This document shows positions 1-6,865 of a stretch of 19,331 nucleotides of DNA, piece after piece. A program made the translations under genes and the position numbers. The stretch spans positions 1-19,331 of the forward strand of contig DUIM01000080.1 of NCBI GenBank assembly GCA_013330355.1, written 5' to 3'. Under the pieces are notes generated by a model. That model searched no databases and had not been told where the DNA came from. It was given only the letters and a program-made list of their open reading frames with translations. Numbering within the stretch: position 1 is the first letter of the stretch; each line of letters opens with the position of its first letter. Origin of the DNA: Methanosarcinales archaeon. GTDB taxonomy: Archaea > Halobacteriota > Methanosarcinia > Methanosarcinales > Methanocomedenaceae.

Positions 1-228
1 CTGCACGACGACCTGCTGGGTCCTGTGTTCTCCTCGGGGGCCGTGGAACTGGACAGGGCGCAGGCATACTTGCTGGACGGCACCAGACTGGGAAAGCTGG
101 GCGACCTGAGAAGACTGGGTATTACGAAAAAAAGACCCGATACGCGGAGTAAGAGGAGTAAAAGAACAAGAAGTAAAAGAAGCACAAATAGTATTAATCT
201 TCACGATAAGGAATCTCGATCTCCATGA
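1..228 (+). CDS. 3' end of an unrecognised gene, truncated at the left edge
   Basis: The frame is open from base 1 to a TGA at 226-228, so this is the C-terminus of a protein whose start lies outside the window. The first 40 or so codons are GC-rich, with many leucine, aspartate and glycine codons, and look coding. The last 30 residues turn abruptly into a basic, low-complexity tail made of Ser-Lys-Arg and Thr-Arg-Ser-Lys units. The tail overlaps the end of the convergent tRNase Z gene by about 35 bases. I do not recognise the family. The basic tail could be a real nucleic-acid-binding extension, or read-through caused by loss of an earlier stop. Confidence 0.5.
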   Translation: MHDDLLGPVFSSGAVELDRAQAYLLDGTRLGKLGDLRRLGITKKRPDTRSKRSKRTRSKRSTNSINLHDKESRSP

Positions 229-1111
229 ACTCGGTGGCGATACTAACGTTCCCGAATTCTTTTTTCGCATCTTCCAGCAGTTGGGAAGTATCATCCGAAT
301 ACCTTGAACTGATATGTGTCAATACAAGTTGATGCACATTTGCCAGGGATGCCAGGGATGCAGCCTCGCCTGCTGTGGAGTGTTGGGTTTCTTTAGCCCA
401 TTCTACCATATCATCGGCAAAGGTACCATCGTGGATCAGCAGGTCCGCCTTATTGCCGGCAACAAAAACTCCGCTGCAGGGTCTTGTATCACCTGAATAT
501 ACTACCTTCCGTCCCGGCCGCGGATGTCCCACAATATCACTACTTTTTATGATCCTGCCGTTTACCTCTACATCTTCTCCATTGTGCAGACGCTTGAACA
601 GGGGGCCTGGCGGTACACCAAGTTCTACAGCCTTTTCACGGTCAAACTTTCCCAGGCGTTCTTTTTCTACCAGTGCATAACCAAAGGATGCCACACTGTG
701 TTCGGTCTTCAAAGCTTCGACATAATAGTCACCTCTGTCTACCTTATCCCCGGCATGTAATTCGATTGCCTTGATATTAAACTTCAATTTGTAAAATCCC
801 AGGGCTGTCAGCATCCTGACGAATTCTTTTACCCAGTGGGGGCCGTATATTTTTAAGGGGTCGGTGCGGCCGTTAAAGTTCATTGTCTGTATAAGGCCGG
901 GTATGCCAAGGATATGGTCGGCATGGAAATGTGTGATAAATATCGAGGTCAGGCTGCCCATACCTGTCCTGGCGCGCATCATTTGCTGTTGGGTACCTTC
1001 ACCGCAATCGAACAGCATAAGCTCACCTTTCCTGTTCACCAGTACGGCCGGAAGATTGCGCTCGGGTGTGGGAACACTGCCTGCCGTGCCAAGGAATGTT
1101 ACTCGAAGCAT
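194..1111 (-). CDS. rnz: tRNase Z (ribonuclease Z), tRNA 3'-end processing
   Basis: This 305-residue metallo-beta-lactamase-fold protein matches the short form of tRNase Z. It cuts tRNA precursors just after the discriminator base so that CCA can be added. The metal-binding signature HFHADH is at residues 61-66 (His61, His63, Asp65, His66), and the other zinc ligands are in place: His138 in EHSV, Asp208 in SGDTRP and His266 in THISSRY. The conserved HSTAGEAA stretch begins at His244, and the flexible-arm (exosite) region lies around residues 150-185. The enzyme is needed here because the window's own tRNA-Val does not encode CCA. The gene is transcribed alone, divergently from the TPR gene, and a perfect inverted repeat sits 12 bases upstream of its start. 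Identification is secure. Confidence 0.96.
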   Translation of the reverse strand: MLRVTFLGTAGSVPTPERNLPAVLVNRKGELMLFDCGEGTQQQMMRARTGMGSLTSIFITHFHADHILGIPGLIQTMNFNGRTDPLKIYGPHWVKEFVRMLTALGFYKLKFNIKAIELHAGDKVDRGDYYVEALKTEHSVASFGYALVEKERLGKFDREKAVELGVPPGPLFKRLHNGEDVEVNGRIIKSSDIVGHPRPGRKVVYSGDTRPCSGVFVAGNKADLLIHDGTFADDMVEWAKETQHSTAGEAASLASLANVHQLVLTHISSRYSDDTSQLLEDAKKEFGNVSIATEFMEIEIPYRED

Positions 1112-1122
1112 TAAGTGGTTTT

Positions 1123-1148
1123 ATATCATTTTTGTTATTAAATGATAT
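1123..1148. promoter_or_regulatory. Perfect inverted repeat in the rnz/TPR divergent promoter region
   Basis: ATATCATTT and AAATGATAT form perfect 9-bp arms around an 8-nt spacer. The left arm and its flank supply the A/T-rich element where the rnz TATA box is expected, 10-30 bases upstream of the rnz start. It could be an operator or a hairpin in the rnz leader. The symmetry is seen directly; the function is inferred. Confidence 0.4.
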
Positions 1149-1265
1149 CTATAAATTATTACATTATACCCATATCCGATGTGGCAGCGAAGTTATTATC
1201 ATGAGATAAATTTTAACATTCTTCTTCCATAAACCATATGTAAAGGGGAGTGCTATTCGTTACAG

Positions 1266-2618
1266 ATGGCAGAAATATATCCAGGCCCTGAGATAAGGTC
1301 ACTGCTCGTCCAGCTGGGCTACAATGAAGCAATAATACAGGATATCCAAAACGGACTCAATACGTTGTTCAGGGATACAGGATTCCCTGAAATTAAAAGA
1401 TCAATTTTTTCTGCCAGCCAGAAAAAGGATATAATACGACTGGTGGATTCGTTGAAGAAGTTGATGGTCTCACTGGAAGACAAAGGCTTTTTCCGGCCTG
1501 ATATTCCCCAACCACTGCTCAAGCTTCTGGTGAACGGCCTTAACCTGAACAGCGAGGATATTTTTGCAATCCTTGACAAGTCAGGTATACCTGATGAAAC
1601 AAAAAGAAATGAAAAGGAATTCCTTGTTTCATGTGCCGCTTTAACCCAGCTTGGTTACATTCTTATACAAAATATGATACAAGGAGTAAAAACGCTCAGT
1701 GCCGGACGTCATGTATGTATCATGATCGATAGTTTTTCGCCCGGTTCAATGATGTTCATTGATTTCAGCCTGGATTCGGTCAGGGAAATAAATGTCAGGC
1801 AGGCATATAACTGCCAGGATAATTTTTATTTCCTTAAAGATATAGATGAAATACCTGGAATGGATGAAGAGACATTTGATTTTATAAACGAATATTACTC
1901 ATTCTTCCAGGTGTCAACAGATATTGGTCTTAGTCATATTATCCATAATAACCTCGGTATTGCCTATGATACAACTGGCATGTACAGGGAAGCCTTTGCA
2001 GAGTTTGAAAAAGCCCTCAAACTTGATCCGGATTATATTGAAGCCCATAATAACCTGGCTGTGATCTATGACAGGATGGGCAGGAATGAAAAAGCTATAG
2101 GGGAACTCCTGGAGGTATTAAGGCTCAACCCCGGATACACAGAGGGACACAGCAACCTTGCACATGTTTATACCAGGATGGGGCAATACGATGATGCGAT
2201 CTTTGAGATCAAGGAAGCCCTGGGGATTGATCCTGAATATGTGCCGGCACATAACAGTCTGGGCCACATCTTTGCCGGACAAAAAAAATACCAGGAGGCA
2301 GTAAAGGAATTCCAGGAAGCTATCAGGCTTGACCCTGGATATGGCCTGGCCCGTAATAATCTTGGACATGTCTATTTAGAGCTTGAAAAATATGAGGATG
2401 CACTAAAGGAGTTTGAGCAGGTCACAAAGCTGGACCCCAACTTTATCGAGGGACATCAGGGTATGGGATTGGCCTGTTATAACAAAGGCAGGTATGATAA
2501 GGCAGCCCACGCCTGGGCCAGGGCGGTCTATCTAAAGCCGGAATTGATGGACAGCGTGCCTGATGAGTTGAAACTCAAAGTGAACATGGGCGTTTCAAGG
2601 CTCAGGTTCTCTAAATGA
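1266..2618 (+). CDS. Tetratricopeptide-repeat protein, six TPRs
   Basis: This 450-residue cytoplasmic protein has no signal peptide or membrane segment. Residues 1 to about 220 form a domain I do not recognise, largely helical with a few hydrophobic strands around 145-170. Six consecutive 34-residue TPR units follow, approximately 225-258, 259-292, 293-326, 327-360, 361-394 and 395-428. Each carries the expected pattern (NLG or NLA, a Tyr at the helix turn, A-x-x-E-F, then LDP). TPR arrays are protein-interaction scaffolds, so a partner-binding role is likely but the partner is unknown. The ATG start is supported by a purine-rich GGGGAG about 15-20 bases upstream, which is rather distant. The stop overlaps an out-of-phase ATG (ATGA) that opens the lipoprotein frame, though I place the lipoprotein start further down. 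Confidence 0.9.
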   Translation: MAEIYPGPEIRSLLVQLGYNEAIIQDIQNGLNTLFRDTGFPEIKRSIFSASQKKDIIRLVDSLKKLMVSLEDKGFFRPDIPQPLLKLLVNGLNLNSEDIFAILDKSGIPDETKRNEKEFLVSCAALTQLGYILIQNMIQGVKTLSAGRHVCIMIDSFSPGSMMFIDFSLDSVREINVRQAYNCQDNFYFLKDIDEIPGMDEETFDFINEYYSFFQVSTDIGLSHIIHNNLGIAYDTTGMYREAFAEFEKALKLDPDYIEAHNNLAVIYDRMGRNEKAIGELLEVLRLNPGYTEGHSNLAHVYTRMGQYDDAIFEIKEALGIDPEYVPAHNSLGHIFAGQKKYQEAVKEFQEAIRLDPGYGLARNNLGHVYLELEKYEDALKEFEQVTKLDPNFIEGHQGMGLACYNKGRYDKAAHAWARAVYLKPELMDSVPDELKLKVNMGVSRLRFSK

Positions 2619-2710
2619 AGTTAACTGCAAACCGATTCGCAGTCAAAGTAAAAAATATATATAATCCATGTCTTCTTCAATATATGAATATTAAGAATGG
2701 AGATGTCAAA

Positions 2711-3235
2711 TTGATAAAGAAATCAACAATCCGGTTAATCGTAATGATGATCATTACTTCACTAATTATGCTAAGCGGATGTACACAGGCTCCCGATTCA
2801 GCCAATGATTCAGATACGCAGGATAACGAAAGTGAATCACAAGACGGGGATTACATTTATAGAACAGCTGTTGTCGAATCCACTGAAATACTGGTTCTCG
2901 AATCATTTCCTGTACAGATACATGTAATCGCAATAGGCTACCTGCCTGACGGCTGCACCGAGATTGACAGAGTTGAAGAGGAAAGAGACGGCAATGTATT
3001 CACAGTTACGATAACAACAAAACGACCAAAAGATATGATGTGTACACAAGCCATTGTACCCTACGAAGAAGAAGTCCCACTCTATGTATATGGCTTGAAG
3101 GCGGGTAGGTATGACGTTAATGTCAACAGTGTGACAAATTCCTTTGAACTCACCACTGATAACATCATCGAAGATGTAGGGGGCGTTTCCGGGACAAATG
3201 TCTTTACAGAGGATAACAACGGCAGCACAGTATAA
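2711..3235 (+). CDS. Secreted lipoprotein, truncated by a stop before its chagasin-like domain
   Basis: I choose the TTG at 2711 because GGAGATG sits just upstream and the product then begins as a classic lipoprotein: KK, a hydrophobic core at about residues 7-21, and the lipobox LSGC with Cys24. An in-frame ATG at 2615, overlapping the TPR stop, would add 32 residues unlike a signal peptide. After an acidic Asp/Ser/Glu-rich linker comes a beta-rich domain with the motifs ESFPVQ, LPDGCT, TTKRPKD, CTQA and GLKAGRYDVNV. Archaeal and bacterial proteins with this domain often carry a C-terminal inhibitor-I42 (chagasin) domain. Here the TAA at 3233-3235 falls exactly where that domain should begin, and the same frame resumes coding for it afterwards. 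The product, if made, would be a 174-residue surface lipoprotein of unknown role. Confidence 0.75.
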   Translation: MIKKSTIRLIVMMIITSLIMLSGCTQAPDSANDSDTQDNESESQDGDYIYRTAVVESTEILVLESFPVQIHVIAIGYLPDGCTEIDRVEEERDGNVFTVTITTKRPKDMMCTQAIVPYEEEVPLYVYGLKAGRYDVNVNSVTNSFELTTDNIIEDVGGVSGTNVFTEDNNGSTV

Positions 3236-3505
3236 CTGGCAATGGGCGATACCTTCCGGATCAAAATGAATAAGAACCCCACAACAGGATACCAGTAGTC
3301 CCTGGAGACAACCGGCGGTCTTGAGATCATGAGCGATAATTACTTACCTTCCGCCTCCGGACTGGTGGGTGCGGGCGGCATTCACGAATGGGATATTAAA
3401 GCCACTGCCAGCGGGACGCAGCAGGTGACGGGCGTGTACAGCCGTTCGTTTGAGAACCTGACCGGCAGCGAGCAAAGGTTTGTACTGACAGTGGAAGTGG
3501 AATAG
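3236..3505 (+). pseudogene. Chagasin/inhibitor-I42 domain remnant, with an internal amber codon
   Basis: This stretch continues the lipoprotein frame after its TAA. It encodes the hallmarks of the chagasin-type cysteine-protease inhibitor fold: MGDTFRI, NPTTGY, then GLVGAGGIHEWDIKA and a final QRFVLTVEVE strand, ending at TAG 3503-3505. The family motif is NPTTGYxW; here the Trp position is a TAG at 3296-3298, one base away from TGG. Two in-frame stops (ochre at the domain start, amber at the Trp) within 66 bases, with the rest of the domain preserved, indicate recent inactivation. A separate short protein from the ATG at 3242 is blocked by the amber codon. Pyrrolysine read-through at TAG is unlikely because it would not explain the TAA. 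Confidence 0.7.
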
Positions 3506-3510
3506 ATCCA

Positions 3511-3520
3511 TTTAAAATAT
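3511..3520 (+). promoter_or_regulatory. Probable TATA box for the ArcS-motif gene
   Basis: TTTAAAATAT lies 29-38 bases upstream of the GTG at 3549. In archaea transcription would start around 3538-3545, giving almost no leader for that GTG. Confidence 0.4.
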
Positions 3521-3539
3521 CGCACATACCAGTACTTGA

Positions 3540-3606
3540 GGTGAAAAAGTGATAATACCCGAACATGAACGATCCGCTGAACCCCTAATCGGTGAAAAAG
3601 TGATAA
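3540..3606 (+). repeat. 16-bp direct repeat carrying two alternative ribosome sites and starts
   Basis: GGTGAAAAAGTGATAA occurs at 3540-3555 and again, exactly, at 3591-3606. The offset is 51 bases (17 codons), so the two copies are in frame. Each copy contains a Shine-Dalgarno-like GGTGA followed by a GTG, giving candidate starts at 3549 and 3600. Confidence 0.7.
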
Positions 3607-4256
3607 AACACCCTGATATGGTCAAGGCTGTTGAATGGGTTCTCACCGAATATGAACCCCCAAAGCGGGAGATATGTATTTTCGTTCCATGTTCAAAAGC
3701 AAAACCATATCATGAAAGTCCTTCCCACAAAATGTTTGACAGTATTATATTCAGGCATCTCACTCATGACCAGGTCCACGTAGTGGTATTTGGTACCTGC
3801 GGCGTAACGCCCAGGGAACTGGATACCGAATATCCGTTTATGGATTACCAGTTCATGCTGGGGCGTTGTGACATACCAAAGGTCAAACGGGAATTCCACA
3901 AGTTAGAGAGCCAGAGACTGGCACGTTATCTTGAGTTAACGAAGCAGCATTACAGACACAGGATTGCGTATTGTCTGGGAGATTTCAGGTTGGCCATGGA
4001 AAAAGCAGTGGAACTTAGCCAGGTCAAGGTGGACATTGTACCAAAACCCGGGACAATGGAAAAACTCCATAACCCTGACCTGAAATTCAGTTTCGGAAGT
4101 CTTTATCACCAGGAATACCAGAGTGATTTCGATGAAGCTATCTGCCGGGCGGTTGGCCTGGATACTTCAAATGATACGGTAACAGATATCCAGGCATCAA
4201 ATGTTCAAACAACAAATGTTCAGGTAACGGATGATTCTGATTGGTATATTAAATGA
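3549..4256 (+). CDS. ArcS-motif (DUF5591-like) protein, probable role in tRNA archaeosine formation
   Basis: Residues 47-60 match the signature I recall for archaeosine synthase ArcS, PC-x3-KPY-x2-S-x2-H, as PCSKAKPY then HESPSH. In ArcS that segment is linked to adding lysine to the preQ0 base at tRNA position 15. Here the domain stands alone in 235 residues, with no TGT-like or PUA domain, and ends in a Thr/Asn/Gln-rich acidic tail (about 208-235) that looks dispensable. Other conserved-looking blocks are FGTCGVTPRELDTEYPF, MLGRCDIPKVK and YCLGDFRLAMEKA. The GTG at 3549 or the duplicated GTG at 3600 could be the start. The ogt gene follows after 8 bases, so the two are probably cotranscribed. 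The motif is clear; that this stand-alone copy makes archaeosine is inference. Confidence 0.75.
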   Translation: MIIPEHERSAEPLIGEKVIKHPDMVKAVEWVLTEYEPPKREICIFVPCSKAKPYHESPSHKMFDSIIFRHLTHDQVHVVVFGTCGVTPRELDTEYPFMDYQFMLGRCDIPKVKREFHKLESQRLARYLELTKQHYRHRIAYCLGDFRLAMEKAVELSQVKVDIVPKPGTMEKLHNPDLKFSFGSLYHQEYQSDFDEAICRAVGLDTSNDTVTDIQASNVQTTNVQVTDDSDWYIK

Positions 4257-4271
4257 TAAATTAAATGATAA
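4248..4271 (+). repeat. Perfect 12-bp tandem repeat at the gene junction
   Basis: ATTAAATGATAA is present twice back to back (4248-4259 and 4260-4271). The first copy holds the TGA that ends the ArcS-motif gene; the second holds the ATG that begins ogt. It looks like a replication-slippage duplication. Confidence 0.8.
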
Positions 4272-4735
4272 TGGAAAAATATGCAATGGATTGCTTTTTT
4301 GCTAAAAATGTGAAAAGGTGGGTGGCTGTAGAAGCAAATAGTGTATCTATCAGGTCTGTGAAGTTATTTGAGCAATGTCCTGGTGATGAGAGAATGACCT
4401 TCCCGGTAACCCATGACCTGCAAAGATACTTCATGGGAGAAAACGTAGATTTCTCATCATATGATGTAGACCTATCTTGTTTTACACCGTTCCGGCAGGA
4501 AGTGCTTACTGCCACCAGATCCGTCCACCGGGGCACTTGTATTACCTATTCCCGGCTTGCCGGTATGGTCGGCAGGCCAAAAGCAGTAAGGGCAGTGGGA
4601 AACACCCTTGGGTTGAACAGGGTGCCTGTAATTATCCCATGTCATCGCATAGTCTCAAAACATGGGCCTGGCGGCTATTCCCTTGGAGTTGGACTTAAAC
4701 TGGAACTGTTGAGGCTGGAATCTATCGAATTCTGA
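4265..4735 (+). CDS. ogt: Methylated-DNA--protein-cysteine methyltransferase (O6-alkylguanine repair)
   Basis: The C-terminal half is a textbook alkyltransferase domain. TPFRQEVLTA (74-83) leads to ITYSRLAG, then the arginine-finger helix region RPKAVRAVGNTLG, and the active-site PCHR with acceptor Cys126, followed by GGYSLG. The cysteine takes the alkyl group from O6-alkylguanine in a suicide reaction that repairs DNA directly. The N-terminal 70 residues are poorly conserved, as is usual for the family, and the length of 156 is normal. The start is ATG 4265 or the in-frame ATG at 4271; no strong ribosome site is visible, and translation may depend on the gene just upstream. Confidence 0.93.
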   Translation: MIMEKYAMDCFFAKNVKRWVAVEANSVSIRSVKLFEQCPGDERMTFPVTHDLQRYFMGENVDFSSYDVDLSCFTPFRQEVLTATRSVHRGTCITYSRLAGMVGRPKAVRAVGNTLGLNRVPVIIPCHRIVSKHGPGGYSLGVGLKLELLRLESIEF

Positions 4736-4739
4736 GTGT

Positions 4740-4841
4740 TTACCCTGGGTGTTCCACCTCAGGCGGCATAACATTGAACCAGTCCATGTAGGTCTTATGC
4801 TGTACAATCAATTCCTGGAATAACCTGACATTAACAATCAT
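4740..4841 (-). other. Possible 33-residue minus-strand ORF or gene remnant
   Basis: Too short for routine gene calling, this frame reads MIVNVRLFQELIVQHK, then TYMDWFNVMPPEVEHPG and a stop. Composition is protein-like, with balanced hydrophobic and charged residues. It ends 4 bases from the ogt stop, tail to tail. A TGA lies three codons upstream of the ATG. It may be the preserved 3' end of a lost gene. Family not recognised. Confidence 0.3.
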
Positions 4842-5008
4842 GTGCCGGCATCATACCTGACTGAAGTAATTAGTACACAACTTTACAGGGCTGACAATAT
4901 AATTTTGGATATGTGAAGTGTGAATTTGACTGATTGAAGTTACTAAATAGGTTAAGGAAATTATTTTCATTCGGAACTACAATCGAAAGTACTGATATTT
5001 TCGGAGCA

Positions 5009-5018
5009 TTTAAATATA
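5009..5018 (+). promoter_or_regulatory. Probable TATA box for the DUF2111 gene
   Basis: TTTAAATATA is about 30 bases upstream of GGTG (5039-5042) and the ATG at 5048. This placement argues that translation begins at 5048 and not at the upstream TTG at 4934. Confidence 0.5.
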
Positions 5019-5047
5019 TTATATCATATTGCTCATCTGGTGTAATA

Positions 5048-5383
5048 ATGGAAGGAATTGCCATAACAAAAGATTCAACATCTGAAGATTTAGAACCAAT
5101 AGCAATGGCCATCTATTCAGCAGTTGGTCTCCCGGTAACAATAAAAAGTAAGAATAATAATGGGATAAGGATTGAGAACAATCAGGTCATAGATTACAAT
5201 TACACTGGCAAGTATCTGGAAATGGCAATAGAACAAAAAAAGACCATCCATGGCTTTGCCGAACAGGGGCCATATAAGGATGTTCCTGTAGTTGTTTCAC
5301 CGATCAAGGATAAAGAAGGTGAGGTTGTAGGTGCCATCGGAATAGTCAACCTTGCGGGTTTTATCGATCTTACAAGACTTTAA
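5048..5383 (+). CDS. DUF2111-family protein, conserved in methanogens
   Basis: This 111-residue protein matches the DUF2111 type that I associate with methanogenic archaea. Recognisable blocks are TSEDLEPIAMAIYSAVGLPVT, RIENNQVIDYNYTG and DVPVVVSPIKDKEGEVVGAIG. The last is typical of small PAS/GAF-like sensory folds, so ligand sensing is possible, but no function is established. I chose the ATG at 5048, with GGTG five bases before it and a TATA box in position. An in-frame TTG at 4934 would add 38 residues that look unrelated and would place the TATA box inside the gene. It is separated from the deacetylase gene downstream by its own promoter-like sequence. Confidence 0.75.
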   Translation: MEGIAITKDSTSEDLEPIAMAIYSAVGLPVTIKSKNNNGIRIENNQVIDYNYTGKYLEMAIEQKKTIHGFAEQGPYKDVPVVVSPIKDKEGEVVGAIGIVNLAGFIDLTRL

Positions 5384-5426
5384 TTCCAAAAATCTTATAT
5401 TCTAACCTGTGCTTTTTATTTTTATT

Positions 5427-6440
5427 ATGCAGACAGGCTATGTATATCACGATGACTACTTGAAGCATGACACTGGCCTCCATCCTGAAAGTGGTGGTCG
5501 GTTAAATGCTATAATGGACGGTTTGAAGAAAAGTCCTTATTTTAGCAGGTTAATCCTGATCGAACCCGTACCTGCCAAAACAGACCAGATCAATTATATC
5601 CATACCTATGATCTTATCCAAACAGTCAGGGATTTTTCATCCCGTGAGATGCACCTCGACCCGGATACTCCTACTTGCAGCCGCTCGTATGAAATAGCCT
5701 TGCTGGCTGCCGGTGGAGTTATTTCGGCAGTTGATGCGGTGATGGACGGGATGGACAGTGTATTCGCACTGGTCCGCCCGCCCGGACACCATGCAGAGCC
5801 GGACAGGAGTATGGGTTTTTGCCTGTTCAACAATATAGCCATTGCTGCCCGGCATGCACAGAAGAAGGGATTGGAAAAAGTGCTTATCGTTGACTGGGAT
5901 GTCCACCACGGCAACGGTACACAGGAAGCTTTCTATAAGGACAGTTCTGTGCTGTATTTTTCCATCCATCAATTCCCTCATTATCCAGGCACGGGCAGTG
6001 TGGACGAAACTGGTGCGGGAGATGGTAGTGGATATAATATTAACGTGCCGCTACAATCAGGTGCAGGAGATCCGGATTACCTGTATATATTCAACGAGAT
6101 ACTGGAACCGGCAGCCCGTAAATTCAAACCTGATATCATTTTTGTCAGTGCAGGACTAGACGGGCACAATGACGACCCGCTGGCAGGTATGAACCTGACA
6201 TCAGAAGGATTTGGACAGATGACGGGGGTGGTGCGCTTGCTGGCAGATGAACTATGTGGTGGGAGGCTGGTACTGGCGCTGGAGGGAGGATATGATCACC
6301 GGGCACTGAGCAGTTCAGTAAATTCAATATTCGAGACACTGATCAATGGGGTGGATCTGAAATCAGGCATACCATCTAACACTACGATTGAAGTGGTCCG
6401 GCAAATAAAGGAACTGCACCGATCGTACAGGGTTTTTTAA
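5427..6440 (+). CDS. Histone deacetylase / acetylpolyamine amidohydrolase family enzyme
   Basis: All catalytic features of the zinc deacetylase (HDAC/AcuC/APAH) family are present in 337 residues. They are the His pair in RPPGHHAEP (His121, His122), the zinc ligands in DWDVHHGNGTQ (Asp158, His160) and SAGLDGH (Asp245), and the transition-state tyrosine in LEGGY (Tyr289). The sequence FNNIAIAARHA is also typical. In archaea such enzymes may remove acetyl groups from proteins or polyamines; the substrate cannot be read from the sequence. ATG 5427 is preferred to the GTG at 5409 because the family starts close to the TGYVYHDDYLKH block, and an A/T-rich TATA-like element at about 5391-5400 suits a leaderless or near-leaderless mRNA. 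Confidence 0.93.
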   Translation: MQTGYVYHDDYLKHDTGLHPESGGRLNAIMDGLKKSPYFSRLILIEPVPAKTDQINYIHTYDLIQTVRDFSSREMHLDPDTPTCSRSYEIALLAAGGVISAVDAVMDGMDSVFALVRPPGHHAEPDRSMGFCLFNNIAIAARHAQKKGLEKVLIVDWDVHHGNGTQEAFYKDSSVLYFSIHQFPHYPGTGSVDETGAGDGSGYNINVPLQSGAGDPDYLYIFNEILEPAARKFKPDIIFVSAGLDGHNDDPLAGMNLTSEGFGQMTGVVRLLADELCGGRLVLALEGGYDHRALSSSVNSIFETLINGVDLKSGIPSNTTIEVVRQIKELHRSYRVF

Positions 6441-6483
6441 TAGTATATGGAGTTATACTCTATATGCTGACTTAAGTTTGTAA

Positions 6484-6624
6484 TCAATCATTTATTACTA
6501 CCCTGGTCACAATCCTGTTCTTCACCACACTAAACTTTAAGAAATCCCCTATACCTTTAATCATCCGGGTAAAAATCTTGCGAAGATGGGTAATCGCTGC
6601 AACTTGAAAAACTCTATATATCAC
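6484..6624 (-). other. Possible 46-residue minus-strand ORF or gene remnant
   Basis: An open frame starting at GTG (6622-6624) encodes a basic peptide including VAAITHLRKIFTRMIKG, then FLKFSVVKNRIVTRVVIND and a stop. The mix of hydrophobic and Lys/Arg residues looks like real protein. It converges on the end of the deacetylase gene and has no visible ribosome site. An in-frame ATG at 6562-6564 would give only 26 residues. It may be the tail of a lost gene. The rest of 6441-6673 holds only A/T-rich sequence before the tRNA. Confidence 0.25.
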
Positions 6625-6673
6625 TAATTACAAGTTAAGCCTAAAAACGGCAACAATTTGCACAATACAAACA

Positions 6674-6747
6674 GGGCCTGTGGTCTAGTCGGTTATGACA
6701 TCGCCTTTACACGGCGGGGATCCGGAGTTCGAATCTCCGCGGGCCCA
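6674..6747 (+). tRNA. tRNA-Val (anticodon UAC)
   Basis: The cloverleaf folds completely. The acceptor stem GGGCCTG pairs with CGGGCCC (6740-6746), with discriminator A at 6747. The anticodon stem TCGCC/GGCGG closes the loop TTTACAC, giving anticodon TAC (valine). The T stem CGGAG/CTCCG closes TTCGAAT. No CCA is encoded and there is no intron. It would read GUA and probably other Val codons. Confidence 0.96.
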
Positions 6748-6853
6748 CTTCTATTCCTAATCTACTCTGGTCAGTAGCAGAATTTCATGATAATCTGTAT
6801 CGAATCACTGAAAATTTTAAGTACAATCAGTTAATAAAATGATAGTTAATTAA

Positions 6854-6865
6854 GTGGTTTATAAT
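6854..6865 (+). promoter_or_regulatory. Probable TATA box and structured leader of the LURP-one-like gene
   Basis: GTGGTTTATAAT lies about 65-70 bases before the ATG at 6928, so a leader of roughly 40 nt is expected. Just downstream is an unusually GC-rich block (6871-6901) with CCGGA/TCCGG arms and an internal GGATATCC palindrome. Confidence 0.35.

Noticed and set aside
2615..2710. ATG overlapping the TPR stop as the lipoprotein start
   Set aside because: It would bury the signal peptide 32 residues inside the protein; the TTG at 2711 with GGAGATG gives a proper lipoprotein start.
3296..3298. Amber codon read as pyrrolysine
   Set aside because: The residue expected is Trp, a one-base change explains TAG, an ochre stop lies just upstream in the same frame, and TAG ends the Lrp gene normally.
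4934..5047. N-terminal extension of the DUF2111 protein from a TTG
   Set aside because: A TATA box and ribosome site point to ATG 5048, and the extension does not resemble the family.
6674..6747. Integrated element at the tRNA-Val gene
   Set aside because: No second copy of the tRNA 3' end and no integrase gene are present in the window.
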